33,963 bases of DNA from Balneolaceae bacterium (GTDB lineage Bacteria; Bacteroidota; Rhodothermia; Balneolales; Balneolaceae), in contig SKKO01000260.1 of assembly GCA_007123715.1 (NCBI GenBank), positions 1-33,963 of the forward strand, in the 5' to 3' direction. The notes below the pieces were generated by a model. The model saw only the letters and a list, made by a program, of their open reading frames with translations. It searched no databases and had not been told where the DNA came from. Shown one piece after another: positions 29,093 through 33,963 of this stretch. Position numbers and translations under genes: made by a program. Numbering within the stretch: position 1 is the first letter of the stretch; the number at the start of each line of letters is the position of its first letter.

Positions 29093-29611
29093 CTATTTAC
29101 CTACAATATAACCTTCAAGTATGTAATCTATGCGTTTCGCTCTTCTGTAGTAAGTGGTTTCAAGAGTAATTCGCCCTCTGTCCAATTTTCCTGTCCCTGA
29201 ATAATGGCCGCCGGGCTCAACTATGTTAATTTCGAGTGTTCCATTTTTGTATTTCGCCATACTGCACGTCGGATTATACCTGGGATAGCAAATGTAAAGA
29301 TTTTCTCCATTTACCCCTTCTAACCCAATAACCTGCACCGTGTCTTTCCTGTGAATATTCCGGGGGACCCGTATCTCAAAATGAAATTCGATATTCGTGG
29401 TATCCCTTGACCGGATACCGCAATCCTGCGGCCAGCAAAGCTGCATATCGATTTGTTGTCCGCTTACAAGGTATGTTCCCTCTAATAAATAATCGTTCAG
29501 GTCGGTGGAAACTTCCGAACATCCTGTATTTCCTGTTGCGATAATAATTGCCAGGCTGGTATACAGCAGATTGCAGAAAGTTGATTTATTACTGATTTTG
29601 GTTTGAATCAT
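29093..29611 (-). CDS. Small putative lipoprotein, paralogue of the neighbouring upstream gene
   Basis: Preferred start MIQTKISNKSTFCNLLYTSLAIIIATGNTGC (signal plus Cys). Shares C-terminal pattern PGGHYSGTGKLDRGRITLETTYYRRAKRIDYILEGYIVG with 29706-30227. Confidence 0.7.
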   Translation of the reverse strand: MIQTKISNKSTFCNLLYTSLAIIIATGNTGCSEVSTDLNDYLLEGTYLVSGQQIDMQLCWPQDCGIRSRDTTNIEFHFEIRVPRNIHRKDTVQVIGLEGVNGENLYICYPRYNPTCSMAKYKNGTLEINIVEPGGHYSGTGKLDRGRITLETTYYRRAKRIDYILEGYIVGK

Positions 29612-29705
29612 GATGCAACTTATCATGTTGTTTTTAAAATATAAAAATGTGTAAATCTCATTGAAAATTTTTACCGCAGCCTTCTCTGACTGAAAACCGG
29701 CTTCA

Positions 29706-30227
29706 CTATTTTTTTTCGAGTCCCACATAATGACCCTTTAGTTCATATTCAACATGTATGTTACGCCTGAAATATCTGGTTTGCAGTGTGATCCGGCCAT
29801 TTTCAAGCGTACCCGTTCCCATGTAGTGACCTCCGGGAGTGAGATTATCAAATTCAAGCTCTTTTCCGGACAGCTTTGCATAATTACAGACAACCGGATA
29901 AGTATAGTGACACAAACTCAGCTCGCTTCCATTCAGTCCTTCAAGCCCATATACCCTGATTGTATCCTGCTTCCCCTTTTCCTTCCGGATTTCAATTGTT
30001 AATTCTATCCAGGTTGTGTCAGATGAGATTAACCCGCCCTGTGGCCAAAGCAATCTTTTGTCGATCTGATATCCGCTGACCTTAAAAAAACCTTCGTCAA
30101 ATTTAGTGTTCAAACCGGTGGGCAAATCGGAGCAGCCTGACCACAGAACTGCACAAAAAGTTAAAGCCAGAATGGCTATTTGATGAAATGTTGTCTTTTT
30201 CATGGAATCGGGATGTCTAATTATCAT
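29706..30227 (-). CDS. Small putative lipoprotein, paralogue of 29093-29611
   Basis: Lipobox-like LALTFCAVLWSGCSDLPTGLN; PGGHYMGTGTLENGRITLQTRYFRRNIHVEYELKGHYVG. Confidence 0.72.
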   Translation of the reverse strand: MIIRHPDSMKKTTFHQIAILALTFCAVLWSGCSDLPTGLNTKFDEGFFKVSGYQIDKRLLWPQGGLISSDTTWIELTIEIRKEKGKQDTIRVYGLEGLNGSELSLCHYTYPVVCNYAKLSGKELEFDNLTPGGHYMGTGTLENGRITLQTRYFRRNIHVEYELKGHYVGLEKK

Positions 30228-30399
30228 CCGGAATCAGGCAAAACCGTATTATTGATTTTCTCTTCATTGAATGAGGTTCATATCCTTCAAAATCCGGATA
30301 CATTCATGAACCACCTGTAACTCAAGATAAGAAAAGAAAAAAAACGATGTGCAAACGTTCTATTGAAAACCTGCCCCGTGTATCGTACGTAAATACGAT

Positions 30400-30482
30400 T
30401 TGTTGAACTGTTGAGTGCTCACTACGTTCGCGTTGAATTGTTAAATTTTGGCTAAGTCCGGTCACTCAATACAGTTCAACAA
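30400..30482. repeat. Long imperfect inverted repeat, 18-20 bp arms, 45-nt loop
   Basis: Left TTGTTGAACTGTTGAGTG (30400-30417); right CACTCAATACAGTTCAACAA (30463-30482), reverse complement TTGTTGAACTGTATTGAGTG; differs by a 2-nt indel. Confidence 0.8.
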
Positions 30483-30554
30483 GTGTCAGCTTACGCCATC
30501 TAATCAATCCCCCTTTACGTTCCTCTGCGGCCTTTGCGGTTACAAAACTTCCGG

Positions 30555-31754
30555 TTATAATGCCCTGAGGCGCTGCCGGGCCTGGCGCGATGCATCGGGT
30601 ACGGCCCTCTGTGCGGCGGCAATCGTATAATACTTTTTCGCTTCATCCTGAAGCCGGAGCTGCTCTGAAGCCCTGCCCGCAAAAAATGCAGCGAGTGTGT
30701 GGGTATCCCGTTCTCTCGAATTAACAAGATCGCTTCCGAGAGCCACTGATCTCGAAAAAGATTCCAGTGAAGCCGGCAACATCCCTGAATAATATTGTGC
30801 CCTGCCGTACCAATACCAGATTTCTGCCTCCATCACTTTGTTTTCAGGAAGATTATTTTCATGCCAGTGCTGCATGGTTTCATCAAAAAACTGCATCATT
30901 TCCCTATATTCAGATAACTGTGCCAGAGTCCTTAAATAAAGGCGCCGGTAATATGGATTGTCCGGAAAGCGGTCTGTGAGGCCTTTATACAAAATCTTTG
31001 CTTTTTCATATTCTCCTTCATAATTCAGATAAATGGTACCCAGAAAATAGGCGGCTTCTTGCCGGGCAAATACAGCTTTTTGGGAGGCTTCTGTGAGGGT
31101 GTCGATACCTCCACGTCTGTCGCCATCGGGCAGAAACCAGGACACGGCACGCACCACGGGATAGTTTTCCGGAATATAAGCAGAATAGTAAAGCTTCATC
31201 CCTTCGGCAAACAGGTTATCAGGCAGATCGGGTGCTACTTCAAGCAGGCGCATATGCGCCTGGTAACCCGCCCGGCCTACCTGCAGGCTCCTCACCCATT
31301 CTTCCCGGTTTGAATGCAGCCTGGCGATATAACTGGTGGAAACTGCTTTAATAATCAACGCATCCTTATGATCCGGCTCCCGCCTCAAAAGCCGGGACGC
31401 TTCAAAATCGGCTTCCATCATTTTTTCGATAAACTTCCTGTCAAGCGAAGTATCAGCGAGATCGTCAAGAACATCCCACCAAAGCTCCATTCCTTCCCAA
31501 AGAAGCCAAATCGGGTGTTCAGGGTAACTCTCCTTCCACGGGTTCATAAGGTACCATGCACCGTCATAATTACGGTTGTAAAGGGAGTCGATGGCCAAAC
31601 GCGCATCAATCTCGAACATTCTGTCGTCAATCAGAACTTTGGTCTGAGCCTGCAGAGATACCGTTTGCAATGTGATTAGAAATGGCAGAAACAGAAACAC
31701 TAACCTGGAAATAAATCTCCGGTTTAATGACAATTTGTAATAATTACGGCTCAT
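30555..31754 (-). CDS. Exported TPR-like protein
   Basis: Start MSRNYYKLSLNRRF...LVFLFLPFLITLQTVSLQAQ signal peptide; helical repeats AAYFLGTIYLNYEGEYEKAKILYKGLTDRFPDNPYYRRLYLRTLAQL, WYWYGRAQYYSGMLPASLESFSRSVAL. ORF-track start 31784 overlaps the upstream gene. Confidence 0.75.
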   Translation of the reverse strand: MSRNYYKLSLNRRFISRLVFLFLPFLITLQTVSLQAQTKVLIDDRMFEIDARLAIDSLYNRNYDGAWYLMNPWKESYPEHPIWLLWEGMELWWDVLDDLADTSLDRKFIEKMMEADFEASRLLRREPDHKDALIIKAVSTSYIARLHSNREEWVRSLQVGRAGYQAHMRLLEVAPDLPDNLFAEGMKLYYSAYIPENYPVVRAVSWFLPDGDRRGGIDTLTEASQKAVFARQEAAYFLGTIYLNYEGEYEKAKILYKGLTDRFPDNPYYRRLYLRTLAQLSEYREMMQFFDETMQHWHENNLPENKVMEAEIWYWYGRAQYYSGMLPASLESFSRSVALGSDLVNSRERDTHTLAAFFAGRASEQLRLQDEAKKYYTIAAAQRAVPDASRQARQRLRAL

Positions 31755-31759
31755 GGCGT

Positions 31760-32635
31760 TTATCTGAGATGATCTAAAAACCAACCCTCCGTCAGATCTA
31801 TCACTTCAGAAAATTCGGTTGGGAAGTCTGTTTCTTCAAACGGATGAGAAACCCCGAAGGTATGTCCCGTATTATCGATAATCCTTAAATCTTTTTCGTC
31901 AGACGGTGAGCTGCGATATAATATTTCGGTATCGGTGCAGGGAACCGATTCATCATCCTTACCTGCTATAAACATCGAAGGGATATAAAGTTCCCTCACA
32001 CGGTTCAGAGCAATCAGTTTTTCTGCATTTTCCAAAGCGTCATCATATCCCAATCGATCGAGTGGCAGTATCTGTCCTGTTCTGCTGTTTTTGATATCGG
32101 TATATCCTTTTTTCAACCAGTCGTTAACCATTTCGCTGCTCCACCGTTTATTGTAATCGGCTACCGCAGCCCATGTTACCAGACACTGGATTTCAGCATA
32201 TTCGGCAGCGGCGGTAACCGCAGTATGACCTCCCCTCGAATGTCCGAATAACCCGATACGGTCGGTATCCAAAACAACTTTCTCACTCTTTATTTCTTTC
32301 GATTTAATAGCCGTAATCACAGATCCCACATCACGGAGGTCCTGGCTTAGTGTCTGCCTTCTAAAAAGTTCCGGCTCATCAAATTCCAGCATACTTTTGC
32401 CTACTCCATTCAGAGAGAGGTTAAAGGCGATCACTGCAAATCCGGCACGTGCAAGTTCTTCGTAAACATCTGGAAATGCACCCCAATCTTTAAACCCCTT
32501 AAAACCGTGCACAAACAGGATTACGGGCAAAACAGTGCCGATACTTGTTACAGGCGTTAGTAAATCGTAATATATAGGGAGTTTTTCGGTTGATAAAATA
32601 TGCCCTTTTTGCTTTGAAATACTGCTAAAACTCAT
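31760..32635 (-). CDS. Alpha/beta hydrolase (dienelactone hydrolase-like)
   Basis: VILFVHGFKGFKDWG, nucleophile elbow LFGHSRGGHTAVTAA, MFIAGKDDESVP, DNTGHTFGV. ATGA overlap with the upstream pseudouridine synthase stop. Confidence 0.88.
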   Translation of the reverse strand: MSFSSISKQKGHILSTEKLPIYYDLLTPVTSIGTVLPVILFVHGFKGFKDWGAFPDVYEELARAGFAVIAFNLSLNGVGKSMLEFDEPELFRRQTLSQDLRDVGSVITAIKSKEIKSEKVVLDTDRIGLFGHSRGGHTAVTAAAEYAEIQCLVTWAAVADYNKRWSSEMVNDWLKKGYTDIKNSRTGQILPLDRLGYDDALENAEKLIALNRVRELYIPSMFIAGKDDESVPCTDTEILYRSSPSDEKDLRIIDNTGHTFGVSHPFEETDFPTEFSEVIDLTEGWFLDHLR

Positions 32636-33963
32636 GTTTCCTCTTTGTTAAAGTCTAAAGTATCCAGTTTAACAAGTTTGCGAAGATCGTTGATTTCTTT
32701 TTGCTTCAGATAACGCCATCGGCCAACGCGCAGATCTTTATCAGTCAGGCCGGCATATTGCACCCGCTTCAGCTTCATCACTTCAGCGCCAAAGTGCGAT
32801 GCCATTCTTCTAATAAGATGGTTCCTGCCTTCAAATACAGAAATAGTGACCGAGTTGGGGTCATCGGCCATACGTTTTACCTGCACCGCTTTTACCGGAC
32901 CATCCTCTAGCACAATACCTTTGTGGTATTGTTCAATTTCCTGGTCTGATAATGGTGGGTTTGTAGTAACTTCGTACGTTTTTTTCACCTTGTAGCTGGG
33001 ATGCATCAGTCTGTGCGCAAGGTCACCGTCATTGGTAAGTACAATAATGCCCATGGTGTTGCGGTCGAGTCTGCCGACCGGATAAACACGATGGCCGGTA
33101 GCATCTGCTACCACATCGAGTACGGTATTGCGGTCTTTTTCATCACTGGTGGTGCTGATTGTATCGCGGCCTTTATTGAGTAAAATATAGACAAACGGTT
33201 CAAGTGAAATTCGCTGTTTACCTACCTCCACGCGATCGGTTGCTTTAACCTTTTTACCGAGTTCATTGACAACATTGCCATTCACGCGCACTTCACCGGC
33301 AGTGATGTACTCGTCTGCTTCGCGGCGTGAACAAAACCCAGAGTGGGATATGTATTTATTCAGGCGTATCTCATCTCGCAGGTAATCTTTTTGGTCTACA
33401 CGGCCTGGTTTAGACGGCGACTGATCAGATCGGTTTTTCTGTGTTTTGTCCGGTCGATTTTTCTGCCCTCTTTGTTCCGAACGTGACTTCCATTCCCCTT
33501 TTTTTACCCCCGGCTTCAGACTTTCTTTTTCGGATTTTGACTTAAATCCTCCTTTCCCAGATCGTGACTTAAAACTTCCTTTCTCAGGCCGGGAATCATA
33601 ACCATCTTTATCAGTCCGCGGCTCAAAGCTTCCTTTTTCAGCCCATGACTTAAAACTTCCTTTTTCAGATCGCAGCTTAAAACCTCCTTTCTTAGGCCGG
33701 GTCTCATTGCCATCTCTTTCGGTCCGCGGCTTAAAGTCTCCCTTTTCAGACCGTGACTTAAAGCCTCCTCTGTCAGACCGTGGCTCATTGCCATCTCTTT
33801 CAGTCCGCGGCTTAAAGCCTCCCTTGTCAGACTGTGACTTAAAGCCTCCTTTCTCAGATCGTGGCTTATAACTTCCTTTCTCAGGCCGGGTTTCATTGCC
33901 ATCTCTTTCAGTCCGCGGCTTAAAGCCTCCCTTGTCAGACTGTGACTTAAAGCCTCCTTTCTC
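32632..33963 (-). CDS. RsuA/RluB-family pseudouridine synthase with S4 domain and long repetitive basic N-terminal extension; 5' end outside window
   Basis: Catalytic VYPVGRLDRNTMGIIVLTNDGDLAHRLMHPSYKVKKTYEV; upstream in frame (no stop to window end) DYLRDEIRLNKYISHSGFCSRREADEYITAGEVRVNGNVV (S4 domain), preceded by KGGFKSRSE-type repeats. Start at 33291 in the ORF track splits the S4 domain and is wrong. Confidence 0.93.
   Translation of the reverse strand, partial: EKGGFKSQSDKGGFKPRTERDGNETRPEKGSYKPRSEKGGFKSQSDKGGFKPRTERDGNEPRSDRGGFKSRSEKGDFKPRTERDGNETRPKKGGFKLRSEKGSFKSWAEKGSFEPRTDKDGYDSRPEKGSFKSRSGKGGFKSKSEKESLKPGVKKGEWKSRSEQRGQKNRPDKTQKNRSDQSPSKPGRVDQKDYLRDEIRLNKYISHSGFCSRREADEYITAGEVRVNGNVVNELGKKVKATDRVEVGKQRISLEPFVYILLNKGRDTISTTSDEKDRNTVLDVVADATGHRVYPVGRLDRNTMGIIVLTNDGDLAHRLMHPSYKVKKTYEVTTNPPLSDQEIEQYHKGIVLEDGPVKAVQVKRMADDPNSVTISVFEGRNHLIRRMASHFGAEVMKLKRVQYAGLTDKDLRVGRWRYLKQKEINDLRKLVKLDTLDFNKEET
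33460..33963 (-). repeat. 27-bp / 9-residue tandem repeat array within the pseudouridine synthase gene
   Basis: In-frame translation: KGGFKSQSD KGGFKPRTE RDGNETRPE KGSYKPRSE KGGFKSQSD KGGFKPRTE RDGNEPRSD RGGFKSRSE KGDFKPRTE RDGNETRPK KGGFKLRSE KGSFKSWAE KGSFEPRTD KDGYDSRPE KGSFKSRSG KGGFKSKSE KESLKPGVK KGEWKSRSE QRGQKNRPD. A 66-bp exact copy occurs at 33790 and 33898 (108 bp apart). Confidence 0.92.

Noticed and set aside
33516-33902. 128-aa ORF of MSHGLKEEALSRGLKKEAM-type repeats
   Set aside because: Same strand but different frame from the pseudouridine synthase; it is open only because the 27-bp repeat keeps all frames periodic. The in-frame translation continues directly into the S4 domain.
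33460-33963. CRISPR-like array
   Set aside because: Repeats are contiguous 27-bp coding units without unique spacers, and translate in frame.
1-33963. tRNA/rRNA genes, integrases, transposases, prophage or known defence clusters
   Set aside because: None recognised by eye in intergenic regions or ORF translations; a tRNAscan/Infernal run would be needed to exclude small RNAs.

Overview
The window looks like a Bacteroidota/Balneolota-type chromosome (inference from protein families and gene neighbourhoods). It is densely coding with about 28 supported protein genes. I saw no rRNA, no recognisable tRNA, no CRISPR array and no intact transposon. From left to right: a 5'-truncated TPR-CHAT protein with a C-terminal membrane anchor, convergent with a translationally coupled pair (receiver-domain response regulator, then anti-sigma-like TM-TPR protein); a CoA-binding protein; two convergent TSUP permeases; PhzF; MutS2; alpha/beta hydrolase; glycerophosphodiester phosphodiesterase; DUF985 cupin; Omp85-type outer membrane protein plus AhpD-like protein; SGNH hydrolase; protoporphyrinogen oxidase divergent from a TonB-dependent receptor; SDR protein; DtxR/MntR-type regulator; thioredoxin-like protein; membrane SpoIIE/RsbU phosphatase; NRDE/TANGO2 protein; GltS symporter; GLUG-repeat lipoprotein; two tandem paralogous small lipoproteins; a TPR protein, hydrolase and RsuA/RluB pseudouridine synthase operon. 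The strongest non-routine signals are: (1) two similar palindromes in the hemG/hemY-TonB receptor divergent promoter, which look like operators for the DtxR-type regulator encoded 3.5 kb away; (2) the pseudouridine synthase frame stays open to the window end and encodes about 19 tandem 9-residue basic repeats (27-bp period), which the ORF track misses; (3) the CHAT / TM-TPR / receiver neighbourhood; (4) a family of intergenic TTTTCAC heptamer elements with conserved flanks; (5) a long inverted repeat at 30400-30482.
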